A DNA stretch of 64,000 nt from Anisodus tanguticus (taxonomy: Eukaryota; Streptophyta; Magnoliopsida; Solanales; Solanaceae). Position 1 is the first letter of the stretch; the number at the start of each line of letters is the position of its first letter. The stretch is from positions 18,464,001-18,528,000 of the forward strand of contig CM067541.1 in assembly GCA_034509755.1 (NCBI GenBank). Direction: 5' to 3'. The translations under genes and the position numbers were made by a program. Of the stretch, positions 49,200-60,321 are shown one piece after another. The notes beneath the pieces were generated by a model that did not search any database, had not been told where the DNA came from, and worked only from the letters and a program-made list of their open reading frames with translations.

Positions 49200-49988
49200 A
49201 TGGCCAAGTCAGATGCCGATGATAAAGATGAGCAAGAAGAGATAAATTTTCTTGATATCCAGAAAAACTTGAAAATTTATTCCCAAAAGAAATTCATATC
49301 ATTGACAAATGTTCTAATCAGCGCTTGTCATATTCTTGTCAAAGAGAAGAATGTCTTAAATGAAGAAATTAGAGATTTAGAACAAGAAATAAATGACTTG
49401 ATAGTTTCCATTGTAGATATAAAAGAACATGTTGATGAGGTAACTCAAGAAAACATCCTGTTAGAAAATCAATTAAAAGAGGGCAGGGAAACTCTTTCTA
49501 AAGGAAAATGTGTAGCTAGTGAGACTCAACTGGAGCTTGAGAAGGAAATTAAGAAAATGAAACTGAGTATCACTAATGAGGTAAAAAAGAACAGACAACT
49601 ACAAGAGAATCTAAAAAGAGTGAAAGTTGATCTTGATAAGGCACTTCATTGGACCTGGTCCTCTGATGTAAGTACCTTTATGTACAAGAGTAAATGTGGA
49701 GGTAGGCAAGGGCTTGGATTTGAAAAAGAAAACCCCCCTTATAATTCCCATAGCAAATATTTTACTACTACTGAAAACTGGTTGTGCACCTACTATCGTC
49801 AGACTGACCACTATAAGAATGCATGCAAAGCTAGAATTCAATCACTTCAAAGAAATGAGACTTTTGTTAGAAAGAAAGTCAGAATGAAAGGACCTGGTCC
49901 TCGAAAGAAGAAAAATATCTTACCTGTTTGGGCTAAAAGAAGCCTAATTCACCCATTTTATAATTATAAGGGACCCAAACTGATTTGA
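49200..49988 (+). pseudogene. Coiled-coil linker and second zinc-knuckle-like motif between gag and protease
   Basis: A 262-codon frame. Residues ~55-155 are strongly charged heptad-like sequence (EEIRDLEQEINDLI, QENILLENQLKEGRE, ELEKEIKKMKLSI), predicted coiled coil. Near 49785-49830 is CTYYRQTDHYKNAC, a CCHC-type knuckle whose second Cys is Tyr. The product belongs to the Gag-Pol precursor, not a separate gene. Confidence 0.75.
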
Positions 49989-50027
49989 GTTCCCAAATCT
50001 AAACTGTGATTTTTTCTACAGGTTGGG

Positions 50028-50836
50028 GTGAGAGGAGGCAGTCAAAGATGGTACATGGACATCGCCTGCTCAAAGCAAATGACTAGTAGAATGGATGATT
50101 TTCTCTCACTCAAAGCCTTTCAAGGTGGGAGTGTGTCCTTTGGTAATGGCAGAAAGGGTATATTCTTGGACTTGGTAAGGTTGGAAGGACACTCTCTCAT
50201 GCAATCGAAAATGTGTATTATGTAAACGGGTTGAAGTATAGATTGCTAAGTGTGTCCCAAATATGTGACAAAAGGAATGAAGTAAAGCTCTTATCCTGCT
50301 CTTGCACAGTCACCAATCTTAAAACTGGTGAAGTGGTGCTAATAGCAAAAAGGTTCAAGAATATATATGTTGTAGATTTTAGCTCTCTAAATGGAAGTGA
50401 CTTGACATGTCTAAATGCAATGGATGATGATGCTGAGTTATGGCACATACGACTGGGACATGCGAGCTTCTTGTTGCTGAACAAACTTGCTTCGAAGGAC
50501 CTGGTTCGTGGGTTACCAAAAGCTAAGTTCAAAGATCACAAGGCGTGTGATGCTTGCATTAAAGGAAATCATGTCATATCTTTTTTCAAACCAAAGAAAG
50601 AAGTAAGTACCTCAAGGCCACTTGATCTTATTCACATGGATCTTTGTGGACCAATGAGAATACCAGGCAAATGAGGAAAAAAATATATTTTTGTGATTGT
50701 TGATGACTTCTCCAGATTCACTTGGACTCTATTCTTGAAAAGAAAGGAAGAGACATTTCTTGTGTTTTATGCCTTTGTGAAATATATTCAAGTGAAACTT
50801 GGCAATCACATTGTGAGTATTAGATATGATCATGGT
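50028..50836 (+). pseudogene. Sirevirus-like pol part 1: protease and start of integrase
   Basis: The protease begins RWYMDIACSKQMTS, where relatives have DSGCS, so the catalytic D-S-G triplet reads D-I-A. Then VSFGNGRKG, YRLLSVSQICDKRNEV, the GAG-pre-integrase finger LWHIRLGHASFLLLNKLASK ... CDACIKG, and PLDLIHMDLCGPMRIPGK followed by a stop. Integrase resumes with VDDFSRFTWTLFL and breaks off at RYDHG, one residue into the second catalytic motif, where A2 is inserted. Confidence 0.88.
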
Positions 50837-53800
50837 TGTCGCGCCCTATTTTCGACCCGCGGGTCGAAGCGGAGCACAACGTATTTGGTGATTCCTGGGT
50901 CGGATTAAGGAGTCGCCACCTAATTATTCTACGGTGAATTAGGGCACCTAAATGTTAACTAAATGCTGCAAATTAACTCCAATTTTATGGTCTGTGAAAC
51001 TAATGAGGTTTTAGGTAAGAGTTCTTTATTATCCTAAAGGGAAGGGGTTAGGCATCCTTTAAGATCCGCTAACTTGCGGTTATCTGGTCAAACTCAGGTT
51101 AATTATTGCTAAGAAAAAATGCATGTTTAAAAGTATATAAAGTTAAACAAATGTTTGCAAATATTTAGTAAATGATGCATTTTGTACAAGTATGCATTTG
51201 TATGATATTAAAGAAAAATACATGTAAAGTTGAAAAAATATGCATTTGTAACAATTAATAGCAAGGAGAAAATGAATTATTTTTAATGCCAAAGAAGTAA
51301 TTTTGGAAATCATTTTGAGTTGTACAATTAATAAAGTGAGCAGAAGATGATCAAAGTTTGTTTTGAAAATTTTAAGTATGCATGACGTGCCTAAACATAA
51401 ATAAACTAGCGGAGAATTTCTAAGTTTGAATTAACCGAGCCTATAAGTAAATAAGCTAGCGACGGGTTTTCAGTCTTAGACTACCCTATGAATTAATTCT
51501 AAGTCTACCTATTCTAAGCATTTCACTAATTACAAGTACAATAAATAATATTACAATACAGAGCGAGATAAAGCTGAATTAAAGAAAGTAAAAACAACAA
51601 CAACAAAATAAGTAATCTCCGAGGAGTATTTTGCCTTCGTTGACTTTGTTCCTTGCAAGCTGCCAAGAACAAACGGTTAGAAACAATTAAATATAAATAA
51701 CTTTGAATCCGTATCCAAAACAGTAAATGTTTTGATTACGGAGGGCTCAGACTTAAATTTTGAAAAAAGACCATTCCAATCACGTCGTGGCTGCAAACAT
51801 ATAACTCGGTGGTCATTTTAATTACCTCGCCTACTAAACATGTTGGTCTCTCGGATGAAATAAGAAAAAGATTCAAGTCTCATCCTTGCCCTGAAGTTAT
51901 ATTTCCGTCTTTCCGACTGTGGAGGCCTAAAAAATCGATGGATATTTTCATCGGCCAAGTGTAGTATCATGTTCAAATCATTAAATTATACCAAAGCAGC
52001 AGGCCGAAATCGAGAGGGATTTTCCGAAGGGACGCTGCCTCAAATTCAATTTCATTGGCCTAAGTGCAACATTTGTTCAAATTAGTGAAATAATGCCAAA
52101 AACAGTAAAACAGAAACCGAGAGGCATTTTCCGAAGTGACGCGGCCTCAAATTCAATTTCATTGGCCCAAGTATAGTATTCTGTTCAAGTCAGTAGGCTT
52201 TTCAGAAATATTGCGGCTGTCTGAAGCAGTTTAAAAGGTTTCAGCAATTGGGTTCAAAAAATACCGCAGCAGTGGGCTTGAAAACACATAAGCAGTGGGC
52301 TTGAAACACAGCAATGGGCTGTCTGAAATAGTCTTAAAGCAGCTGTTTTCAGCCAAGAAAACAATAACAAATTGGGCTAAAATACAGCAGTGATAAGACA
52401 TCAAATATGCTCAAAATGTAGCAGTAAAATATTTCCGAAAAGAGGTGTAAATGGCCAAGATTGCAGTAGTTATGCGAGGCAAACACATCATCATAATAAT
52501 GGCTCAAAAGTGCAATAATCAACCCATGTATTGCAGCTACTGGCAGTCTCAGAATCAACAGCCAAAAGGAACAAACCCATAACAAGAGCTATTTAAAGAT
52601 GACATGTATCCAGAATCTCAAGGTGTAGCAGGATACCACAACTACTGGTAGCACAACAAAGACATAAATGGGAAGGTAAACTTAAAGACCAATCACACTA
52701 AACCTCAAATTTGAAAGATATGAAGACAAAGGGGGCTACCACCATTCATTTTCGATGTCGCAACAAGATTCAAAATGTTTCTAGAACCTTAGGCATGGCA
52801 GGCCATCGAAGAAGACTAAACCAAACCCGAAGATTGTCATGGATTTTAACCAGCATAACAAGATAAATATAAAACCTAACATAAATATTCGAAAGTCTCA
52901 AATAAAGATAGGAACAAGACATTAGATGGAAGGAAGGAATGGAGACACATACCTTTAGACCATTTTAAAAACAAGTTAATGCAAACACTCAACTAAACTT
53001 TCTCAGGTTCATAATTTAAATCATATGACACATAACACCAATGCAATATGACAGATCCTAGTTCATTTCAGCATCATAAATAACATGTGTTCTCCAGTAA
53101 GTATTAGCATATCAAAACAGAGGTAAAACTTCATAAAAATCCTAAGCTAATTGCGAGTTGACAAACCCAATGATAAAGACCATTTTTAGGATAATGTTTT
53201 AGGTTTTAAAAACTCTCCCTCAGAATACATAAGAATTTACACAACAATGAAATCAGGACAAACACTCTTAAGAAAGACATGGCCTAGGCATAGCCGAGTC
53301 AAGTTCAAATTAACCATGGAATTTAAATATATCTTAGTTGGTCTATGTGAGAGTAAAAAATAGTACAAAATAAAGCAAACACTCTATATTTTTTTGTACG
53401 ATCAACATATACACACATAGGCAGGGTTTTGCAAGTCAACTCTTCAGTTACCATGCTAGTATTGATTTGTTTATATCCTTAATAACTGCTAATGACACAT
53501 GACATAACTTAGCATAGAAATTTGGGTCTTCATTTTACTTCCAAACATGCATTTAACTAGGTAGTATAGAGCTATGAAAAAATAGTAGCTACATAGATTT
53601 GAACAAGAAGACATGCAATTTTGTCAAGTGACATACAATCAATTGTGAGATCATGACTAACCAATTTATAATGAAACAGTAGCCAAAATAACAGCAGGTT
53701 TGACATTTTAAAGAGAGCAACAATTTAGGAAGAATGCAGTGTCAAACAATAGCAACCAGTAACATCGACAGTAACCATAAATGGCATAAAAAAATAGCAG

Positions 53801-55634
53801 GTGTAGCAGTAATTAAGCTCGAAAATGTGGTAGTAACTATGCCAATAATTTGGTATCAAGATGTAGTAATTGCTCAAAAGTATAACCCAACATTTCAATT
53901 ATTTGTAGCACCAACAACCAACCATAATAGGCAGCCGCAACAAACAGCAACAAAATGGAATGCAAGAGCAAGAAATCTTACCTTCCCAATGGTATCAAAG
54001 TAGCCTTAAAGTGCAATCGAACAATGACAAACTACCTCGGAAAAGCAGTCGCAATGAGCCATGAAATACAGCCAGTAGATCATCACAAGGCTACAGCTAA
54101 ATATGACATTCTGGACTCGGACATGACCCGACCCGAATTCTGACCCGACACGGATCGCCGACTCGATCCGGAAAACAGAGAACATAAAAGATGCAATTTT
54201 TTTTAAAGATTAAGAGGGGATTTTCAAATGAAAATTATGAAGAAAAAAAGTGCTGTTTCGGATTCTAGAACAACCCGGATTGCAACCCGACCAGGAACCC
54301 GAAAAAAAAGTAAAACAAATTAGCAAAAAATCAGATTCTTCAACACTAAAAATGAATAATTTCGACCTATATTTTCGGAATCTTTAAGTTGAAGAACACA
54401 TGCAACAAGAACAAGTACTCTTAAGAAGATTTCGGATTTTTATTTGAAATCTGGAATCTTCCCAATAGTGAAGAATAACATAAACAAAATACAATGCAAC
54501 CTTTAAGAAGATTTTGGATTCATAAACTTGAATTTTCGGACCTAAAATCGACCAAAAAAAAACAAACTAAAACCGCTCTAAAAAACCCCGACCCCTAAAA
54601 CAGTGAGAAAAAGGGGTTTTTTTTATAGATACGCATCCCAACGTTCACCCCCCCATACCCCTTACAAAAAACGAATTCGAATTTCAAAATAAAGAGGGGA
54701 CAAGATCTGATTTTTGGGGTGATTTCTTGGGGCATGTGTTGCGGATTTTGGGGTGTGTGTTGGTGAGGTGATGGGTTCAGCGGTGTCAGGGGAGGTAACG
54801 GGTTCGTCGACCTCAGGGTAGGGTGGTGGCAGTGGTGAGGTGACGGGGGTAGGGGTGCGGCGACGTGAGGGGGGGGGGGGGGTAGGAGCGTAGGGGTGTG
54901 CGATCGATTGGGGGGTTAGGGGTGTTAGGTTTGAGATTAGGGTAGGATTTGGTTAAAAGGGGTGTTGGGTTTGAATAAAAGGGGAAAATGGATGTTGGGC
55001 CAGTCGAGTGGGCCAACGGCTTTGGGCTTCGGTGGGTTGAAGAAAGGTGGCCGATTTTGGGCTGACTTCGGGTGTGGGCTAGTTTGTTTGGGACTTTTTA
55101 GGGATTAAAGGGAATGGCCGGTTGGGTTTGTTAGGGCCAATTAGGGTTGGGCTTTGGTGGGTTTGGGTTGTCCGATTGGGATGCGGAAATGGGGGTTCGT
55201 TTGGGTTGTGATTTTGTGGTGGATTGATATTGTTTTGGGTGAGGGGAATAAAATTGGGGAGTTGGTTAAAAATATAAAAGGATTTATTATGAGAAATGCT
55301 TTGAAGAGATGTAAATTATTTAAAATAAGGTATAACGATGTGATAATAATAAAACATAATATTTGTGAAATGTTTAAAATGCTCAAAACGGAAAATGCGA
55401 TGTCGTTTTGCGAAAAATAGAATAGCATAGAATAATAGGGTAAAATTATGATCATGATTTAAAAAGGAAAATGGTTGTAGAAAAAATACGAATAATAATA
55501 TTATAATATTGAGAATAATAATATATGTATATATATACCTATATGTATATTTATAAAAAATATTTTTTGAGGTGTCAAAAATATCCAAAATTGCAAATAA
55601 ATCAAAAAGGATGGGACAAAATTGGGTGTCAACA
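50837..55634. mobile_element. Nested TG...CA element A2 (probable giant solo LTR, Ogre/Tat-like)
   Basis: 4798 bp, flanked by ATGGT (50832-50836, 55635-55639). It starts TGTCGCGCCCTATTTTCG and ends GGGTGTCAACA. Near the start is GGAGTCGCCA (50909-50918), the complement of the TGGCGACTCC primer-site word that I recall after Ogre-type LTRs. Only short, unrecognisable ORFs. The last ~900 bp (GC-rich, then AT-rich tail) match the end of A1. Its two ends do not match each other, so it is not a pair of short LTRs. Confidence 0.78.
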
Positions 55635-55639
55635 ATGGT

Positions 55640-56499
55640 ACTGAATTTGAAAATGCCAAGTTTGAAGAATTTTGTGCTAAAAACGGTATTAGTCACAATT
55701 TCTCTGCTCCTAGAACACCTCAACAAAATGATGTTGTGGAAAGAAAAATAGGACTCTTGAAGACATGGCCATAACAATATTGATAGCAAGTGGTATCTCT
55801 AACAGTTTTTAGGTTGAAGCTGGCAACACTGCATGTCATGTGATAAACAGATGCATGATCAGGTCCCTGCTTAAGAAGACTCTTTTATGAATTGCACAAT
55901 GGAAGAAAGCCCAAGTTAACTTATCTAAGAATATTTGGCTGCAAATATTTTGTTCTTAACAACGGTAGGAAAGCCTTGGGGAAATTTGATGCTAAAAGTA
56001 ATGAAGGTATTTTCCTTGATAAATCATCTCATAACAAAGCATACAAAGTCTACAACAAAAGGACTTAGTGTGTAGAGGAAAGTGTGCATGTGATCTTTGA
56101 TGAATCCAATGTTCAAAGCAATGATAAAGCACATAACGATGAAGCTGAAGATATAGTCTTTTCAAAAGTCCCTGATGAAGTCAGTGAAATCTCAAACGGG
56201 AAGACAAAATTGATGAGCCAAATGACGCTACAGAGCCCCCAAAAAGTATAAATGAACATGGTCCTGAGATAACTCCTCTTGAAGCTGAACATAGAGTAGC
56301 AAATGTTGTATCTGGTACTCTTGAAGCTGGAAAAGGAAGTGGAAGTAATGTCTCTACTGATGCTAATAATGGATCCAACACAGAGGAATATGGTCCTTCC
56401 ATTCCTGCTGTTCAAGCATCCAATTGGGAACACAAAGGATAGCATCTGCTTCAAAATATGATCACTCCCCTAGACTCAGGTATTTAAACTAGATCTAAG
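55640..56499 (+). pseudogene. Sirevirus-like pol part 2: rest of integrase
   Basis: Continues directly with TEFENAKFEEFCAKNGISHN and FSAPRTPQQNDVVERK, so the Glu of the D-D-35-E triad is present in ERK. After that the frame breaks often. Recognisable pieces such as NTACHVINRCMIRSLL and, in a shifted frame, KALGKFDAKSNEGIF-type sequence lead to the linker before reverse transcriptase. Confidence 0.82.
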
Positions 56500-57287
56500 G
56501 TGAGAAACATGTTTGCCTTCTCAATTTTCTTATCTCAAATTGAACCCAAGAATATAAAAGAAGTACTGAAGGATATTGATTGGATAGTTGCTATGCAAGA
56601 AGAGCTTCATCAATTTGAAAGGAATAAGGTGTGGCACCCAGTCCCTAGGCCATCAGACGGAATAATGATTGGGACTAGGTGGGTGTTTTGCAACAAGCTT
56701 CATGAGTTTGAAAACACCATAAAAAACAAGGCAAGGCTAGTGGTCCAAGGCTAAAATGAAGAATAAGAAATAGACTATGATGAGACCTTTGCTCCTGTTG
56801 TTAGAATGGAGGCAATCAGGATTCTCATTGTCTTTGCATCCCATATGGAGTTCAAATTGTTCCAAATGGATGTCAAAAGTGTTTTTCTGAATGGGTATCT
56901 AAAGGATGAAGTCTTTGTCAAGAAACCCCCTTATTTTGAGAGTCATGAACATATTGAGCATGTGTTCAAGCTTGACAAGAAACTATATGGTCTAAAACAA
57001 ACTCTTCGGGTATGATATGAAATGTTGTCAAAGTTTCTTCTTGAAAATGGTTGTACAAGAGGTAAAATTGACAATATTTCATTTATGAAAATGAGATATG
57101 TTGATTGTACAAGTGTAGATGATATCATTTTTGGTGCTACTAATGATTCCCCATGTGAAAAATTTGCTAAGCTCATGGAAGTGAATTTGAGATGAGCATG
57201 ATGGATGAGTTAAACTTCTTCCTTGGTCTGCAAGTGAAGTAAACCCCAAAAGGCACAATGATCACTTAACAAAAGTATATCAAGGAG
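56500..57287 (+). pseudogene. Sirevirus-like reverse transcriptase
   Basis: QIEPKNIKEVLKDIDWIVAM, RPSDGIMIGTRWVF, a stop after ARLVVQG, then DYDETFAPVVRMEAIRILI, FKLFQMDVKSVFLNGYLKDE and KLDKKLYGLKQ. The catalytic YVDD reads SVDD (SVDDIIFGAT, about 57110-57142). The 270 bp after it carry further stops. Confidence 0.85.
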
Positions 57288-58044
57288 TTGTTGAAGAGAT
57301 TTGAGATGGAAAATGCTAAACCTATTGATACACCTATAGCCACTTCTACTCGGCTGGATATGGACGAACCTGGTTCTCATGTCAATGAAATCGTGTATAG
57401 GGGTATCATTGGATCTCTACTGTATTTAACGGCTAGTAGGCCTGACATTGTCTTTAGTGTTGGGTTGTGTGCAAGGTTTCAATCAAGTTCCAAAGAATCT
57501 CACTTGAAGGCTGCTAAAAGATTTTTGAGATATCTCAAAGGGACACCAGACCTGGTCCTCTACTACCCATCACAAGACAATTTTGACTTGGTTGGATATG
57601 CTGACACTGATTATGCGAGATATTTTGTGGATAGGAAGAGCATATCTGGAATGACACATTTTTTGGGATCATGTATGATCTCATGGGGTACGAAGAAACA
57701 AAACTCAATGGTTCTCTCTATTGTTGAAGCTGAGTATGTTACTGCTGCTTCCTGTTGTGCTCAACTGTTGTGGAACAAGCAACAGGTTGAAGACTTTGAT
57801 GTGCTCACGATTGTTTGCCCTTGTTGTGTGATAATACAAGTGCACTTAACATGGCAAAAAATCCAGTGCAACACAAAAGAACTGAACACATTATCATTTC
57901 CTAAGGGATAATGTTGAGAATGGCTTAATCTGTATAAAGTTCTGCAAGATAGAAGACCAAGTTGTTGATATCTTCACTAAGACACTGAGCAGGGAGCACT
58001 TTGAAAGAAATCACTTGAAATTGGGCCTGATCAAGCCAAATTAA
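57288..58044 (+). pseudogene. Sirevirus-like RNase H and end of pol
   Basis: FEMENAKPIDTPIATSTRLD, YRGIIGSLLYLTASRPDIVF and HLKAAKRFLRYLKGTPDLVL, then RNase H with GYADTDYARY and SIVEAEYVTAASCCAQLLW. It shifts frame near 57810 and ends ...REHFERNHLKLGLIKPN with TAA at 58042-58044. 58045-58534 is an untranslated gap before the third ORF. Confidence 0.88.
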
Positions 58045-58534
58045 TTGGTCTTTTACATTTCCCTCATTGACTGGCTACGTTTAGAGGAAAGGTACAATGC
58101 TAAAAAATGTTTTTTGGTGGCATCTAACTCACTTCTATACTATTACAGGTATACACACATGACAGTCTAAGGACAACACACGCATAAGTGACATTGCACA
58201 CCTTAGAGTTTTTGCCTAAAATTTTCATAAAAAAAGTCAAGGGACCTGGTCCCTATGACTCAGGTTAGTAGTCTATTCAGTACTTGTATGAACTTTGAAT
58301 TATTAAAGTGCTAAGTCATTAATACCGTTCTTTCCTAAAATTCAAATTTCTTTTCCAAACGATACACCTTCTTTGAACCGACCCAATTGCTTAACCCACA
58401 ACCCTATAAATACCTTTCACACATTTCTCTCTCCTCATTTAAACCTATAACTCCTACTTTACTCTTTCTCTCTCTATCGCACACAAACTAGTTCTCTCAA
58501 CCTTCTAAGTTCCATTACCAAACCAAAATTTACC

Positions 58535-59806
58535 ATGTCTAATCACGAATCAAACACTCCTAACATGGCTGAAACAACTTCCACTCCAACACCATCAGAA
58601 CCCATTCTTCCTACTTCTCCTCCCCCCAAACTCCCAAGCTTCACAGACCAAAATTCCATCGCCACTTCCCTAAAATCCCCAATTACTAGTCCATCTAGAA
58701 CTCACAAAAACTCCCCGAAATTTTTTATCCTCATCGTCTATTTAGGCCAAACTGAAAAGTCTGACTCCGTTGGTAGTGAGCATACTATGTCAGTGTCAAA
58801 ATTCTTCCAAAACACAGAGGAACGAGAAAAGAAAAGGATAAGGAAATTGAGGTTACAAGTCAACTAGATTCGACATGAAAGAATTGCTTGAGATGATTGA
58901 GTTCCAGAAATGGAGTCACATGTTTGTCACATCGACACTAGGTGTTTACGAGGCCGAGGTGGCTAAGTTTTATGCCAACCTCTGTTACACAGGCGATCAC
59001 ACACTTGTTGTGTCCGTAGATAAAACTGAGTTTGAGTTGGATGAAAAGACATTTGGGGAAATTTTAGAGGTGCCTACTGATGGGATTAAGTCTGTGGTTG
59101 GGGAGGCCTCTGATGAATTTAAAGGTGTGATTGCTAAAAATGAGGATTCTTCTACAAAGGAGAGGTTCCTAAAAAAGGATCTTAGACATGAGTACCAGTT
59201 TCTATTTGAATTGGTTAACAAGGTGTTGCCGCCAAGAGCTGAAGGTCGCACAATTGCTTCTATGGTAGACTTGATCCTTCTTGTGGCCTTGTCAAAGTTC
59301 CAATCCATCAGTTTACCAGCCATTATAATTGAGCATATTATTAAGGTAGTGAATACACGGGAAGGTCGACATGGACTTTCATATGGATTTCTCCTAACCA
59401 AGGTATTGGTCCACTTCCAAGTCAAAACTGGTAAGGCTACTATAGGCACTAAGAAACACATGTTCACCATGACGACTTTGGATGAATGTGAGTGTGTGCC
59501 AAGAAAATGTGGTGTTAGTAACTCCATTATTTCTACTCTAATTAAGGCACAAGAGGTGGCAACTGTGGAAATTCATAATTTAAAGCTGAGAATGCTCAAC
59601 TCCAAGCCAGGCTGTTTGAGAAAACACATGAACCTGGTTCTCGTAGAGATTTGAAGGCTGAAAACGCTGAGATTGTGAGGTTGCGGGATGAAAATGAGCG
59701 ATTAAATCAAAAGGTTGATGATCTTCGTGATCAGTTGCTCTAAGATCAGCGTACCAACATTCAGCGTGTTGATCGGCTTCTTAAGGTTCTTTCTCCTCAT
59801 ACTTAG
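58535..59806 (+). pseudogene. Third ORF in the envelope-like position of the Sirevirus-like element
   Basis: Starts MSNHESNTPNMAETTSTPTP with a Pro/Ser/Thr-rich N-terminus. A frameshift/stop at about 58866 interrupts it, then 58875-59654 encodes FDMKELLEMIEFQKWSHMF, YEAEVAKFYANLCYTGD, a conserved FELDEKTFGEILEVPTDGI segment and VDLILLVALSKFQSISLPAI. It resembles the 'putative plant transposon protein' domain common in such elements. The C-terminus, after another shift, is a coiled coil (RLRDENERLNQKVDDLRDQL) with a stop at 59741 and a final TAG at 59806. I see no clear signal peptide or fusion peptide; function unknown. Confidence 0.75.
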
Positions 59807-60307
59807 TCTTATAACTAGCCCATTCATCCCTATTTCACAGACCTGGTCCTCCCTCCTCATTAAGTCAAGCTCTTGTTTTGTGATCCCTGTTCTGTTCCTC
59901 TTATGTTTTGGCACTAATGACAATTTTAACTTTCATGCATTGTATAGTCATGGCTACTACTTTTGATAACAACTAATCTTAATTAGGCATTTACTTTATT
60001 TTTCTGCATTATTACTATCTTGCTTGTTCATGTTTCTGCTCATGTTGTGTCGCTCAGTAGCTCCGAGTTAATGTTACTGGACTTTTATTTTACTTGTACT
60101 GCTAATTGCTCTTTTCAATGATGCTTAAAAGGGGGAAAGTACTTAAGAAGGAATTGAGGTTGTGATGAAGGGGGAATTTAAGGGGATAAAATCTTGTTGC
60201 TATTCTAAACATATTGTTATGCTTTGAAAGATTGGCCTTTTTCGCAGGGGGAACAAATAGGTAACCTGGTCCTCAGAAGGAATAACAATTCTGATTTTGT
60301 CATCATC
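59807..60307 (+). other. Untranslated 3' region with repeated polypurine-like tracts
   Basis: No ORF. AAAAGGGGGAAAG (60127-60139), AAGGGGGAA (60168-60176) and AGGGGGAA (60246-60253) resemble the functional tract at 60308. Multiple tracts here are a published Sirevirus feature, as I recall. Confidence 0.7.
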
Positions 60308-60320
60308 AAAAAGGGGGAAA
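60308..60320 (+). other. Polypurine tract of the Sirevirus-like element
   Basis: AAAAAGGGGGAAA directly precedes the 3' LTR start at 60322. Confidence 0.9.
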
Positions 60321-60321
60321 T

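Noticed and set aside
55141..55789. Minus-strand frames of 104 and 157 codons
   Set aside because: They span the A2/copia junction in AT-rich sequence and match nothing.
58997..59527. 176-codon minus-strand frame
   Set aside because: Antisense to the third ORF of the Sirevirus-like element.
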